64,000 nucleotides of DNA from Pseudarthrobacter sp. BIM B-2242 (GCF_014764445.1 NZ_CP061721.1:1550001-1614000), one strand, 5' to 3'. Positions 48,852-58,030 are shown, numbered from the stretch's first letter. Notes: generated by a model from the sequence alone, not told the origin. Program-made: numbers and translations.

Positions 48852-49354
48852 TGATCGAAGTCGAGATCGTAGGCGTTCGCATCGAACTGCCGTCGAACCA
48901 GCCGCTGGTCCTGCTGCGCGAGATCCACGGTGAGCGCCATGTGCCCATCTGGATCGGAACCCCCGAGGCCAGTGCGATCGCCCTTGCCCAGCAGGGAGTA
49001 GTGCCACCGCGCCCCATGACCCATGACCTCCTGGTGGATGTTGTGGAGTCGCTGGGCCACTCGGTGGTCAGTGTGAACATCGTGGCGGTCGAGGACAACA
49101 TCTTCTACGGCCAGCTTCAGTTCGAGAACGGCACAACTGTCAGTTCGCGCGCGTCAGATGCACTGGCGATCGCGTTGCGGGCAAAGTGCCGCATCTGGTG
49201 TGCTGACTCGGTCATGGACGAAGCCGGAGTCCGCATCACCGAACATGATGAGGGTGAGGACACCGAGCCCGGTCCCACAGTGGACGAGGAACGCGAGCTG
49301 CGGCGTTTCCGTGAGTTCCTCGATGACGTCGAGCCCGAGGACTTCGACGGCTGA
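48851..49354 (+). CDS. DUF151 bifunctional nuclease-domain protein
   Basis: The 167-residue protein is a DUF151/BFN family member: VEIVGVRIELPSNQPLVLLRE, PIWIGTPEASAIALAQQG, PRPMTHDLLVDVVESLG and SSRASDALAIALRAKCRIW are the characteristic blocks. Plant and mycobacterial relatives have been reported to have nuclease activity, but the biological role is unclear. The acidic tail (EDTEPGPTVDEEREL) may be flexible. It overlaps the ftsR-like stop by one base and is presumably cotranslated. Confidence 0.92.
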   Translation: MIEVEIVGVRIELPSNQPLVLLREIHGERHVPIWIGTPEASAIALAQQGVVPPRPMTHDLLVDVVESLGHSVVSVNIVAVEDNIFYGQLQFENGTTVSSRASDALAIALRAKCRIWCADSVMDEAGVRITEHDEGEDTEPGPTVDEERELRRFREFLDDVEPEDFDG

Positions 49355-49360
49355 GGTCAC

Positions 49361-49448
49361 GTTAAGGTTAAAGTTGAGGCTGAAAGTTCCGACACGGCTG
49401 TCTGAAGCAGGCCAGATCTTTGACCTGAGGGCGCCGCAGGCCTAACGT
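49361..49448 (+). promoter_or_regulatory. Promoter and MerR-like site upstream of the second merR gene
   Basis: TTGACC (49420-49425) and TAACGT (49443-49448) with a 17-base spacer form a good promoter, giving a 5' leader of about 135 bases. Upstream, GTTAAGGTTAAAGTTGAGGC (49361-49380) is a run of near-repeats containing AAGTTGAGG, which resembles half-sites of MerR-family operators. The promoter call is moderate; the regulator binding there is a guess. Confidence 0.5.
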
Positions 49449-49592
49449 CGAAGGTATCAAGCTCCCATTGCTTACAGCAGCCGCGCAAGTCACACTGTAA
49501 AAGTACGACCCCCGCGAAATTACATGCATGGACTTCATGTGTGAACTGGCTGATGCAGTGGTCCCCGGGAGCTTATGAACAGGAGGATCCAG

Positions 49593-50189
49593 GTGAGTCC
49601 CAAAGGCGAAGCAGGCGGGTTGAAGCAGTCCACAACGGCTGGTGTGGCCCTGCCCGCAAGCGGTGCCCAGGGTCTCCTGTTTACCGAGGACCTCCCTGTC
49701 CTTGACGAAGACGCCGGCTACCGCGGCCCCACCGCCTGCAAGGCTGCCGGCATCACGTACCGCCAGTTGGACTACTGGGCGCGCACCGGGCTGGTAGAAC
49801 CTGCCGTCCGTGGCGCTGCCGGCTCCGGGTCCCAGCGGCTCTATGGCTTCCGTGACATCCTCGTGCTCAAAGTGGTCAAACGGCTACTGGATACGGGTGT
49901 CTCCCTGCAGCAGATCCGTTCGGCCGTGGAACACCTGCGCGAACGCGGAGTCGAGGACCTCGCCCAGATCACGCTGATGAGCGACGGCGCCAGCGTCTAC
50001 GAATGCACGTCCGCCGATGAGGTCATCGATCTGGTCCAAGGCGGACAGGGTGTTTTTGGCATCGCCGTTGGCCGGGTCTGGCGCGAGGTCGAGGGAAGCC
50101 TGGCTTCCCTGCCAAGCGAACATGCCGCCGTGCAGTCCTTCCCGGACGATGAATTAAGCAAACGCCGCGCCTCGCGCAAGATCAGCTGA
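49593..50189 (+). CDS. MerR-family transcriptional regulator
   Basis: The 198-residue protein has a MerR DNA-binding domain from about residue 40 (GPTACKAAGITYRQLDYWAR, RLYGFRDILVLKVVKRLLDTG) and a C-terminal helical segment without metal-binding cysteines. It corresponds by position to mycobacterial Rv1830 (from memory), a regulator in the gcvH-garA-ftsR cluster. GTG 49593 is the start, six bases after a perfect AGGAGG. The ATG at 49575 in the same frame has no ribosome site. A strong terminator follows. The target genes are unknown. Confidence 0.9.
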   Translation: MSPKGEAGGLKQSTTAGVALPASGAQGLLFTEDLPVLDEDAGYRGPTACKAAGITYRQLDYWARTGLVEPAVRGAAGSGSQRLYGFRDILVLKVVKRLLDTGVSLQQIRSAVEHLRERGVEDLAQITLMSDGASVYECTSADEVIDLVQGGQGVFGIAVGRVWREVEGSLASLPSEHAAVQSFPDDELSKRRASRKIS

Positions 50190-50205
50190 CTGACTCAAGA
50201 CAAAG

Positions 50206-50250
50206 AAGAGGCCGCCCCCGCCTGATGAGATCAGCCGGGGGCGGCCTCTT
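50206..50250. terminator. Terminator between merR and orphan parA
   Basis: AAGAGGCCGCCCCCG (50206-50220) pairs perfectly with CGGGGGCGGCCTCTT (50236-50250) over 15 bases. A T-run follows on the plus strand, and A-rich sequence precedes, so it can serve both convergent genes. Confidence 0.92.
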
Positions 50251-50283
50251 TTTGCGCCGAGTGGGATTCCTTGCCCGGCAGGA

Positions 50284-51117
50284 TCAGCGCTGCGTGCGGT
50301 TGCGCAATCCACTGCCGGCCGCGAGCAGATTGACCAGGAGGGCATCAAACAGGGCCGCCGAGGATTTGGCTGATTCCCCGGGCCAGTGGTGCACCGGGTG
50401 GGCTGCCCCCTGAATCTGCTGCCAGTTTGCCTGTTCCGGAATACGCGGGCTCAGCAGCAGGTCGCCAAACATCGATTCCATCTCAGCGAGCCGGTAGGTG
50501 TGTTCGGACGAACCGGTGCGCACCCGGTTGGCCACGATGCCCGCGGCGGAAAGGTTCGGGGCGAATTCCTGCTTGAAGAGCTGGATGGCACGCATGGTCC
50601 GTTCCGTGCCGGCCACTGAGAAAAGCCCTGGTTCTGCCACCAGCGCCACTTTGTCGCTTGCGGACCAGGCCATCCGGGTCAGGCCGTTAAGGGACGGCGG
50701 GCAGTCAATGAGCACAAGCCCGTAGCTGCCGGCGCCGGCCAGCACTGCCGAGAGCCGGCGAAGGTCGCGGCGGCCAAGGTCAGGGCGGTCATAGATGCCG
50801 GTGTAGGCCGAGCCGACGGCGACGTCCAGGACGGCCGGTCCGGATCCGTTCGAGGGCGCCCGCGCAGTCCACGAGCTTCCTGCTACGTTTTCCGCCAGCT
50901 TGGCCCGGCGAGGGCTCTTGAGCATCCGGCCGATGTCCAGCTGGTCCCCGGGCTGTACGCCAAGGGCGGTAGTTGCGTCTGCATGGGGATCAAGGTCCAC
51001 CACCAGTGTGGGGATGCCGGCGGCAAGCGCCGCAGACGCCAATCCTGTGGTGACGGACGTCTTGCCGACTCCGCCCTTAAGGCTGCTGATGCTGACTACT
51101 TGCACTTGTGAGACCAA
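50284..51117 (-). CDS. Orphan ParA/MinD-family ATPase
   Basis: The 277-residue protein has the deviant Walker A SSLKGGVGKTSVTTGLASAA, the VVDLDPHADATTALG segment and LVLIDCPPSLNGLTRMA. No parB, partner gene or centromere-like repeat is nearby. It is likely a membrane- or nucleoid-oscillating positioning ATPase. TTG 51117 is the upstream start; GTG 51105 (VQVVSISS) is possible. Neither has a strong ribosome site. It is a second ParA distinct from the one before scpA. Its cargo is unknown. Confidence 0.88.
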   Translation of the reverse strand: MVSQVQVVSISSLKGGVGKTSVTTGLASAALAAGIPTLVVDLDPHADATTALGVQPGDQLDIGRMLKSPRRAKLAENVAGSSWTARAPSNGSGPAVLDVAVGSAYTGIYDRPDLGRRDLRRLSAVLAGAGSYGLVLIDCPPSLNGLTRMAWSASDKVALVAEPGLFSVAGTERTMRAIQLFKQEFAPNLSAAGIVANRVRTGSSEHTYRLAEMESMFGDLLLSPRIPEQANWQQIQGAAHPVHHWPGESAKSSAALFDALLVNLLAAGSGLRNRTQR

Positions 51118-51326
51118 AACCTAACGCCGGCTGCCGTGTTGGGGGTAAAGTTTGCTCCAGCAGTGCCGAAGCCGGGCGGATCCTGCCGCCTTACCCATCA
51201 TATGTGGCGATGCCGGCAATTGCGGTTTTATGGGGACGTGGCTTGGCAGGGCGGTACGGGCATGGCGGGAAACATCCCGGCTTTGTCCGGGCGTTCGGGA
51301 CATGACAGAGGTTTCTGTGACTGTTG

Positions 51327-51348
51327 ACACAATAATTTGTAATTGTGT
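51327..51348 (+). promoter_or_regulatory. Inverted repeat upstream of pyc
   Basis: ACACAAT (51327-51333) and ATTGTGT (51342-51348) are perfect seven-base arms around an A/T-rich eight-base centre, 60 bases before the pyc ATG. The left arm overlaps TTGACA (51324-51329), a good -35, although no -10 at the right spacing is clear. The A/T content stands out in this GC-rich genome. It looks like an operator for a dimeric regulator. Confidence 0.45.
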
Positions 51349-51407
51349 GCACAGGTCTTGGACACTGTGACCACCTATCGATCCACCCGCGATGATGCAG
51401 GAGAAGC

Positions 51408-54400
51408 ATGTTTTCCAAGATTCTGGTGGCCAACCGCGGCGAAATCGCGATCAGGGCCTTCCGCGCCAGCTACGAGCTGGGCGCCAAGACCGTTGCCGTG
51501 TTTCCCAACGAAGACCGCAACTCGATCCACCGCCAGAAAGCCGATGAGGCGTATCTGATTGGTGAAGAGGGGCACCCCGTACGCGCTTACCTCGACGTAG
51601 CCGAGGTTGTCCGTGTGGCCAAGGAGTCCGGCGCCGACGCCATCTACCCCGGCTACGGCTTCCTCTCCGAAAACCCGGACCTGGCCCGTGCGGCCCAGGA
51701 GGCAGGGATCACCTTCGTGGGCCCGCCGGCTGAGGTGCTTGAACTTGCAGGGAACAAGGTGGCGGCGCTGAAAGCCGCACGCGACGCCGGCGTCCCCGTC
51801 CTGAAGTCCAGCGAACCCTCCAAGGACCTGGACGAACTGATCGCGGCGGCGGACGAGATTGGCTTCCCCATCTTCGCCAAGGCTGTCGCCGGCGGCGGCG
51901 GACGCGGCATGCGCCGCGTGGACACCCGGGAGGCCCTTCCGGAGGCACTGCAGGCCGCCATGCGCGAGGCCGATGCGGCCTTCGGTGATCCCACCATGTT
52001 CCTGGAGCAGGCAGTCCTTCGCCCGCGCCACATCGAGGTGCAGATCCTGGCGGACGCCGAAGGTAACGTCATGCACCTGTTCGAGCGTGACTGCTCCATA
52101 CAGCGCCGCCACCAGAAAGTCATCGAAATCGCCCCGGCGCCGAACTTGGACGAAGGAATCCGCCAGGCCCTCTACCGGGACGCGGTGAAGTTCGCCAAGG
52201 CCCTGAACTACGTCAACGCCGGAACCGTTGAATTCCTCGTGGACACCGTCGGCGAACGCGCCGGACAGCATGTCTTCATTGAGATGAACCCCCGCATCCA
52301 GGTGGAACACACCGTCACTGAAGAAGTGACCGACGTTGACCTGGTGCAGGCGCAGCTGCGGATCGCATCCGGCGAAACCCTGGCGGACCTTGGCCTGTCC
52401 CAGGAGACGGTGCAGCTCAAGGGCGCTGCGCTGCAGTGCCGCATCACCACCGAGGATCCGGCTAACGGGTTCCGCCCCGACGTCGGGAAGATCACCGGTT
52501 ACCGTTCCGCCGGCGGCGCCGGTGTAAGGCTCGACGGCGGCACCGTGTACTCGGGTGCCGAAATCAGCCCGCACTTCGACTCCATGCTCGTAAAGCTCAG
52601 CTGCCGTGGCCGCGACTACCCCGCCGCTGTAGCCCGTGCACGCCGTGCCCTCGCGGAATTCCGCATCCGCGGCGTTTCCACCAACATCTCCTTCCTGCAG
52701 GCGGTGCTGGACGATGCAGACTTCATTGCCGGCAATGTGGCCACGAACTTCATCGATGAGCGTCCGCAGCTCCTGAAGGCCCGCGTCTCTGCTGACCGGG
52801 GAACCAAGCTCCTCACGTGGCTGGCCGAAGTGACGGTCAACAAGCCCAACGGCGAGCTCACCGTGCACTCGGATCCCGCGGACAAGCTGCCTGCCGTAAC
52901 CGACCGGACGCCGGTGGCCGGCTCCCGCCAGCGTCTCCAGGAACTCGGTCCGGAAGGCTTTGCCAAGGCCCTGCGCGCTCAGACGGCTGTGGCCGTTACC
53001 GACACCACCTTCCGTGACGCCCACCAGTCGCTCCTGGCCACCCGCGTTCGTACCCGCGACCTCGTGGCGGCCGGCCCCGCAGTCACCGCGCTGCTGCCGG
53101 AACTCCTGTCGGTCGAAGCCTGGGGCGGCGCCACCTATGACGTGGCCCTGCGCTTCCTTGGCGAAGACCCGTGGGACCGCCTTGCGGCCCTCCGCAAGGC
53201 ACTCCCGAATGTGTGCCTGCAGATGCTGCTCCGCGGCCGGAATACGGTTGGCTACACGCCATACCCTGAAGAGGTCACTGAGGCCTTTGTTAACGAGGCC
53301 GCAGCCACAGGCATCGACATCTTCCGCATCTTTGACGCCCTCAACGACGTAAACCAGATGGCTCCGGCCATCCGCGCGGTGCGGGCCACCGGAACGGCCG
53401 TGGCGGAAGTTGCCCTCTGCTACACGGGCGACATGCTGAACCCGGACGAGAACCTCTACACGCTGGACTACTACCTGGAACTGGCGCAGCGGATCGTGGA
53501 CGCCGGCGCCCACATCCTGGCCATCAAGGACATGGCCGGGCTCCTCCGTCCGGCGGCGGCCGCCAAGCTGGTTGCCGCGTTGCGCGAACGCTTTGACCTC
53601 CCGGTCCACCTGCACACCCATGACACTGCAGGCGGCCAGCTGGCCACCCTGCTGGCGGCAGTAGACGTCGGTGTGGACGCTGTTGACGTCGCATCGGCGT
53701 CGCTGGCCGGCACCACAAGCCAGGTCTCGGCGTCCGCCCTCGTGGCGGCCCTGGCCCACACCCCGCGCGACACCGGCCTGGACCTGGACGCAGTCAGTTC
53801 ACTGGAGCCGTACTGGGAGGCCGTGCGCCGCGTCTATGCGCCGTTCGAATCGGGCCTGCCGGGCCCCACCGGCCGGGTCTACAAGCACGAGATCCCGGGC
53901 GGCCAGCTGTCCAACCTGCGCCAGCAGGCCATGGCGCTGGGGCTGGGGGAGCGCTTCGAAGCCATCGAGGACATGTACACCGCGGCGGACCGTATCCTGG
54001 GCCGCCTGGTCAAGGTCACGCCGTCCTCGAAGGTGGTGGGCGATCTCGCCCTGCACCTCGTGGGCCTGAACGCCGATCCCGCAGATTTCAACGAGAACCC
54101 GCAGAACTACGACATCCCCGACTCCGTCATCGGGTTCCTGTCGGGCGAGCTCGGTGACCCGCCCGGAGGCTGGCCGGAACCGTTCCGCACCAAGGCACTC
54201 CAGGGCCGCAGCATCAAGGTCCGCGACGTTGAACTCAGCCCCGAGGACAGCGCCGCGCTCAAGGGCGATTCCAAGACCCGGCAGGGCACCCTCAACCGGC
54301 TGCTCTTCGACGGTCCCACCAAGGACTACCTCAAGAGCGTGGAAACCTACGGCAACATCTCGGTCCTGGACACCCGTGATTACCTTTACGGTCTGCAGCG

Positions 54401-54809
54401 TGGCGCCGAGCACGAGATCCAGCTCGAAAAGGGTGTCCGGCTGATCGCGTCGCTGGAAGCCGTCTCGGAGCCGGACGAAAAGGGCATGCGCACCGTTATG
54501 TGTACCTTGAACGGGCAGTCCCGGCCCGTCGTCGTCCGTGACCGTTCCGTGGTGAGCAACGTCAAGGCTGCCGAGAAGGCGGACCCGGCCCAGCCGGGCC
54601 ACGTTGCTGCCCCGTTCGCCGGTGCTGTCACCGTGACCGTCAAGACCGGAGACACCGTCAATGCGGGTGACACCGTGGCCACCATCGAAGCGATGAAGAT
54701 GGAAGCATCGATCACCACGCCGGTGGCAGGGAAGGTCTCCCGCCTGGCCATCTCAGCGGTGGAGCAGGTCCAGGGCGGGGACCTCCTCCTCGTGGTGGAC
54801 CAGGGCTGA
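51408..54809 (+). CDS. pyc: Pyruvate carboxylase
   Basis: Pyc carboxylates pyruvate to oxaloacetate using biotin, ATP and bicarbonate, refilling the citric acid cycle. The 1133-residue protein has all domains in one chain: biotin carboxylase (1-450, KILVANRGEIAIRAFRA, AGGGGRGMRRV), carboxyltransferase (about 530-800, VTDTTFRDAHQSLLATRVR), and a C-terminal biotinyl domain with the carrier Lys1097 in EAMKMEASITTP. A GCAGGAGAAGC site precedes ATG 51408. A terminator follows. This could support growth on sugars and on the pyruvate made by the prp genes. Confidence 0.98.
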   Translation: MFSKILVANRGEIAIRAFRASYELGAKTVAVFPNEDRNSIHRQKADEAYLIGEEGHPVRAYLDVAEVVRVAKESGADAIYPGYGFLSENPDLARAAQEAGITFVGPPAEVLELAGNKVAALKAARDAGVPVLKSSEPSKDLDELIAAADEIGFPIFAKAVAGGGGRGMRRVDTREALPEALQAAMREADAAFGDPTMFLEQAVLRPRHIEVQILADAEGNVMHLFERDCSIQRRHQKVIEIAPAPNLDEGIRQALYRDAVKFAKALNYVNAGTVEFLVDTVGERAGQHVFIEMNPRIQVEHTVTEEVTDVDLVQAQLRIASGETLADLGLSQETVQLKGAALQCRITTEDPANGFRPDVGKITGYRSAGGAGVRLDGGTVYSGAEISPHFDSMLVKLSCRGRDYPAAVARARRALAEFRIRGVSTNISFLQAVLDDADFIAGNVATNFIDERPQLLKARVSADRGTKLLTWLAEVTVNKPNGELTVHSDPADKLPAVTDRTPVAGSRQRLQELGPEGFAKALRAQTAVAVTDTTFRDAHQSLLATRVRTRDLVAAGPAVTALLPELLSVEAWGGATYDVALRFLGEDPWDRLAALRKALPNVCLQMLLRGRNTVGYTPYPEEVTEAFVNEAAATGIDIFRIFDALNDVNQMAPAIRAVRATGTAVAEVALCYTGDMLNPDENLYTLDYYLELAQRIVDAGAHILAIKDMAGLLRPAAAAKLVAALRERFDLPVHLHTHDTAGGQLATLLAAVDVGVDAVDVASASLAGTTSQVSASALVAALAHTPRDTGLDLDAVSSLEPYWEAVRRVYAPFESGLPGPTGRVYKHEIPGGQLSNLRQQAMALGLGERFEAIEDMYTAADRILGRLVKVTPSSKVVGDLALHLVGLNADPADFNENPQNYDIPDSVIGFLSGELGDPPGGWPEPFRTKALQGRSIKVRDVELSPEDSAALKGDSKTRQGTLNRLLFDGPTKDYLKSVETYGNISVLDTRDYLYGLQRGAEHEIQLEKGVRLIASLEAVSEPDEKGMRTVMCTLNGQSRPVVVRDRSVVSNVKAAEKADPAQPGHVAAPFAGAVTVTVKTGDTVNAGDTVATIEAMKMEASITTPVAGKVSRLAISAVEQVQGGDLLLVVDQG

Positions 54810-54826
54810 GAAGCCCGGGCTTAACA

Positions 54827-54870
54827 GGAAATGCCCCCCTCCCGGCTTCCGCCGGGAGGGGGGCATTTCC
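54827..54870. terminator. Bidirectional terminator between pyc and fadD
   Basis: Arms 54827-54846 (GGAAATGCCCCCCTCCCGGC) and 54851-54870 are perfect complements over 20 bases with a four-base TTCC loop, between two convergent genes. Confidence 0.93.
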
Positions 54871-54892
54871 TTTGCCTGGTGTCCGTCTTCCG

Positions 54893-56701
54893 TCAGCTGC
54901 GCGGAGCGCCGTACATTTCTTCGATGACTGTCTCGAAGTCCTTCATCACCTGGGCGCGCTTTACCTTCATGGACGGCGTCAGGTGGCCTGACGCTTCGGT
55001 GAAGTCGGACGCGACGATACGGAAGGACTTGATGGCTTCAGCCTGGGACACCGAGGCGTTGGCCTGCGTGATGAGGTCCTGCACTGCCGCCTTGACCACC
55101 GGATTCTCCACCGCCTCCTCCAACGTGGTGGTGTTCGGCAGGCCGTGGCGCTGCAGCCACCCGGGGAGTGCCTCCTGGTCCAGCGTGACCAGGGCGCCGA
55201 TGAACGGCCGGTTATCGCCCACCACCAGGACCTGGGAAACCAGCGCGTCGGCACGGATCTGGTCCTCAAGCAGGGCCGGAACCACGTTCTTGCCGCTGGC
55301 GGTGACGATGATTTCCTTCTTGCGTCCGGTGATCCAGAGGAAGCCGCTGTCATCAAGTTTTCCGATGTCGCCCGTGCGGAACCAGCCATCGTCAAACGTG
55401 TCGGCCATCAGGTCTTCGCGCTTGTAGTAGCCGCGCATGACGCAGACACCTTTGGCGAGGATCTCGCCGTCGTCGGCGATCTTCACGGAGTTGCCCGGCA
55501 GGGGTTTGCCCACCGAGCCGATCTTGATCAGGGCCGGGGTGTTCACGGAAATCGGGGCGGTGGTTTCTGTCAGGCCGTAGCCCTCCAGGATCTGCAGGCC
55601 GATGCCCTGGAAAAAGTGGCCGAGCCGTTCGCCGAGGGGACCGCCGCCGGACACTGCATGGGCCACGTTTCCTCCCATGGCTGCGCGCAGCTTGCCGTAG
55701 ACCAGCTTGTCGAACAGGGTGTGCTTGAGTTTCAGGCCCAGGCCGATATGCCCGGCCTGGCGTGCCTTGGAGAACGCGATGGCGGTCTCGGTCGCCTTGT
55801 GGAAAATTGCGCCCTTGCCGCCATCCTCCGCCTTGGTCAGCGCAGAGTTGTAGACCTTCTCGAACACGCGGGGCACGGCGAGGATGAACGTGGGCTGGTA
55901 GCTCTGCAGGTCAGCCAGCAGGTTCTTGATGTCCGGTGTATGCGCCACGGTTGCGCCGGCGGCGACGGCCAGGACGGAGATGAAGCGCGCAAACACGTGG
56001 GCGAGCGGCAGGAACATAATGGTTTTGGCCTGCTCATTGACGACGTCGCCGAGGATTGCCAGTGCGTTGTCCGACAGCTCTACAAAGTTGCCGTGGGTCA
56101 GCTCGCAGCCCTTGGGCCGGCCGGTGGTTCCGGACGTGTAGATGATGGTGGCGACGTCACTCAGCCCGGCGGAGGCCCGGCGTGCTTCGAGGTCGGCATC
56201 GCTGACCTCCCGCCCGGCTTCGCGCACCGCGTCGAGCCCGGCGCCTTCGAGCTGCCAGACGTGCTGCAGGGCAGTGAGTCCCTCGGAGGTGGCGGCCTGC
56301 CTGATGATGTCCTCATGGTGGGCGGATTCGCCGAAGGCCGCGACCGCGCCGGAGTCGCCGAGGTTCCAGGCAACCTGGGACGGTGATGAGGTCTCATAGA
56401 TGGGTACCGAAACGGCCCCGGCGAACCAGACTGCGAAATCGATGAGAGCCCATTCGTAGCGTGTGCGGGACATGATGCCCACGCGGTCACCGGCGCCCAC
56501 GCCGCTGGCGATCAGGCCCTTGGCAAGCGCGGAGACGTCGGCCAGGAAGTCCTTTGCGGAAATGTCCTGCCAGGCGCCTGCGGAATTCAGCCGCGAAAAC
56601 AGCGCCGGGTTGCTGGGCTTAGCGGCCTGCCGCAGAACAAGATCGGTGATGTTGGTTTCCGGTGGGACAACAACCAGCGGCGGAACACTGAATTCGCGCA
56701 C
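54893..56701 (-). CDS. fadD: Long-chain fatty-acyl-CoA synthetase
   Basis: The protein is an ANL-superfamily long-chain acyl-CoA ligase (FadD15-like). It has the ATP motif IIYTSGTTGRPKGCELTHG, the QILEGYGLTETTAPISVN segment, WFRTGDIGKLDDSGFLWITG and catalytic-region lysines near the C-terminus. It activates fatty acids to acyl-CoA. GTG 56701 is preferred, with a perfect AAAGGAG six bases upstream; ATG 56722 would add seven residues and overlap that site. It gives 602 residues. A TACTG-CAGTA dyad lies in the upstream gap. Confidence 0.95.
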   Translation of the reverse strand: MREFSVPPLVVVPPETNITDLVLRQAAKPSNPALFSRLNSAGAWQDISAKDFLADVSALAKGLIASGVGAGDRVGIMSRTRYEWALIDFAVWFAGAVSVPIYETSSPSQVAWNLGDSGAVAAFGESAHHEDIIRQAATSEGLTALQHVWQLEGAGLDAVREAGREVSDADLEARRASAGLSDVATIIYTSGTTGRPKGCELTHGNFVELSDNALAILGDVVNEQAKTIMFLPLAHVFARFISVLAVAAGATVAHTPDIKNLLADLQSYQPTFILAVPRVFEKVYNSALTKAEDGGKGAIFHKATETAIAFSKARQAGHIGLGLKLKHTLFDKLVYGKLRAAMGGNVAHAVSGGGPLGERLGHFFQGIGLQILEGYGLTETTAPISVNTPALIKIGSVGKPLPGNSVKIADDGEILAKGVCVMRGYYKREDLMADTFDDGWFRTGDIGKLDDSGFLWITGRKKEIIVTASGKNVVPALLEDQIRADALVSQVLVVGDNRPFIGALVTLDQEALPGWLQRHGLPNTTTLEEAVENPVVKAAVQDLITQANASVSQAEAIKSFRIVASDFTEASGHLTPSMKVKRAQVMKDFETVIEEMYGAPRS

Positions 56702-56785
56702 TATAGCTCCTTTGATATCCATAGACCCGCACAGGGTATGCCTAAAGACTAATACGCCTGCAACGTGGCCGTGCTGCATTAAACC

Positions 56786-56797
56786 TACTGGTCAGTA
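56786..56797. promoter_or_regulatory. TACTGGTCAGTA dyad in the fadD-glucokinase gap
   Basis: TACTG and CAGTA arms around GT form a 12-base dyad 85 bases upstream of the fadD start and about 80 before the glucokinase gene. Its form resembles TetR-type operators of fatty-acid genes, but no regulator is nearby. It is a pattern-only call. Confidence 0.3.
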
Positions 56798-56878
56798 ACA
56801 TGCGAGTCAACGGGCTGCTGTGACGCACGGCGCCAGGCTCCCGGTGGCGTCCGGGCCGCGCGCCTAGAATGAGGCACT

Positions 56879-57970
56879 ATGTATGCAACGTCCCCCGGTG
56901 AGCCTGCCGGTCCGCCCCCGCCTTCGGCGCCTTGGCGGCGCCGGCCCCGGCCCGCACGCCCGCAGCCCCGGCGGAGAGAACGCTTCCGTGAACATCTTCG
57001 GCTCGGGCGGAAGGGGCTGGCGATCGGGATCGACATCGGCGGCACGAAGGTGGCCGCCGGGGTAGTCGATGCCGACGGCAGGATCCTCAGCGAATCGCGC
57101 CGGTCCACCCCCGGCAGCGACCCGCGGGCCGTGGAGCAGGTCATCGTTGAACTCGTGGAGGAGCTTGGCGCCAGCCACCGGATCCGCTCCGTAGGCATCG
57201 GGGCAGCCGGCTGGATGGACCTGGACGGCGGAACGGTGCTCTTCAGCCCCCACCTTGCGTGGCGCAACGAGCCCCTGCGGGCCAACCTGCAGCGCCTGCT
57301 GCGCAGGCCCATCCTCCTGGCGAACGACGCCGATGCCGCAGCCTGGGCGGAATGGCGCTTTGGCGCGGGGCAAGGTGAGGACCGGCTGGTGTGCATCACC
57401 CTCGGCACCGGCATCGGTGGCGCGATGGTGATGGACGGCCGGCTGGAGCGGGGCCGGTTTGGCGTGGCCGGCGAATTCGGCCACCAGATCATCATGCCGG
57501 GCGGACACCGGTGTGAATGCGGCAACCGCGGCTGCTGGGAGCAGTACGCCTCCGGCAACGCGCTGGGCCGCGAGGCGAGGATCCTGGCGGCGGCCAATTC
57601 CCCGGTGGCGCAGGAACTGCTGGCCAGCGTGGGCGGCAGGACGGACCGGATCACCGGGGCGGTTGTCACCGAGCTGGCACTGGCAGGCGACGCTGCGTGC
57701 CGCGAACTCCTCGACGAAGTGGGGGAATGGCTGGGCCTTGGACTGGCAAACCTGGCGGCCGCGCTGGACCCGGGCCTCTTTGTGATCGGCGGCGGACTCT
57801 GCTCTGCCGGAGATTTGCTGGTGGAACCCGCCCGCAAGGCCTTCGCCCGGAACCTGACCGGCCGTGGCTTTCGCCCGGCCGCCGGCATTGAACTGGCGGC
57901 GCTGGGACCCAACGCCGGGCTCATCGGAGCCGCGGACCTGTCCCGCGTGAGCAGCCGCATGCAGAGCTGA
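56879..57970 (+). CDS. glk: ROK-family glucokinase
   Basis: The protein phosphorylates glucose with ATP or polyphosphate. It has the N-terminal phosphate motif IGIDIGGTKVAAGVVDADG, a sugar-binding ELGAS-region, ANDADAAAWAEWRFG with catalytic Asp, and the ROK zinc motif HRCECGNRGCWEQYASG. The 363 residues include about 40 unusual Pro/Arg-rich N-terminal residues. ATG 56879 follows a TAGAAT -10 (56865-56870) by eight bases, so the mRNA could be leaderless. A start closer to the kinase domain cannot be excluded. It lies among fadD, DAHP synthase and kinase genes as in Streptomyces from memory. Confidence 0.92.
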   Translation: MYATSPGEPAGPPPPSAPWRRRPRPARPQPRRRERFREHLRLGRKGLAIGIDIGGTKVAAGVVDADGRILSESRRSTPGSDPRAVEQVIVELVEELGASHRIRSVGIGAAGWMDLDGGTVLFSPHLAWRNEPLRANLQRLLRRPILLANDADAAAWAEWRFGAGQGEDRLVCITLGTGIGGAMVMDGRLERGRFGVAGEFGHQIIMPGGHRCECGNRGCWEQYASGNALGREARILAAANSPVAQELLASVGGRTDRITGAVVTELALAGDAACRELLDEVGEWLGLGLANLAAALDPGLFVIGGGLCSAGDLLVEPARKAFARNLTGRGFRPAAGIELAALGPNAGLIGAADLSRVSSRMQS

Positions 57971-58030
57971 GCGGCGCCCGGCGCGGAAAGCCCCGGGCTA
58001 GCTCCCCGTCAGCGCGGTGCGGTCCCGCAC

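Noticed and set aside
51375..53759. A 794-codon minus-strand open frame opposite pyruvate carboxylase
   Set aside because: Antisense shadow; the plus strand has all pyruvate carboxylase domains.
58017..58030. Short GTGCGG/CCGCAC dyad between the glucokinase and membrane-protein genes
   Set aside because: The loop is only two bases and the arms are short, so it is not a convincing terminator.
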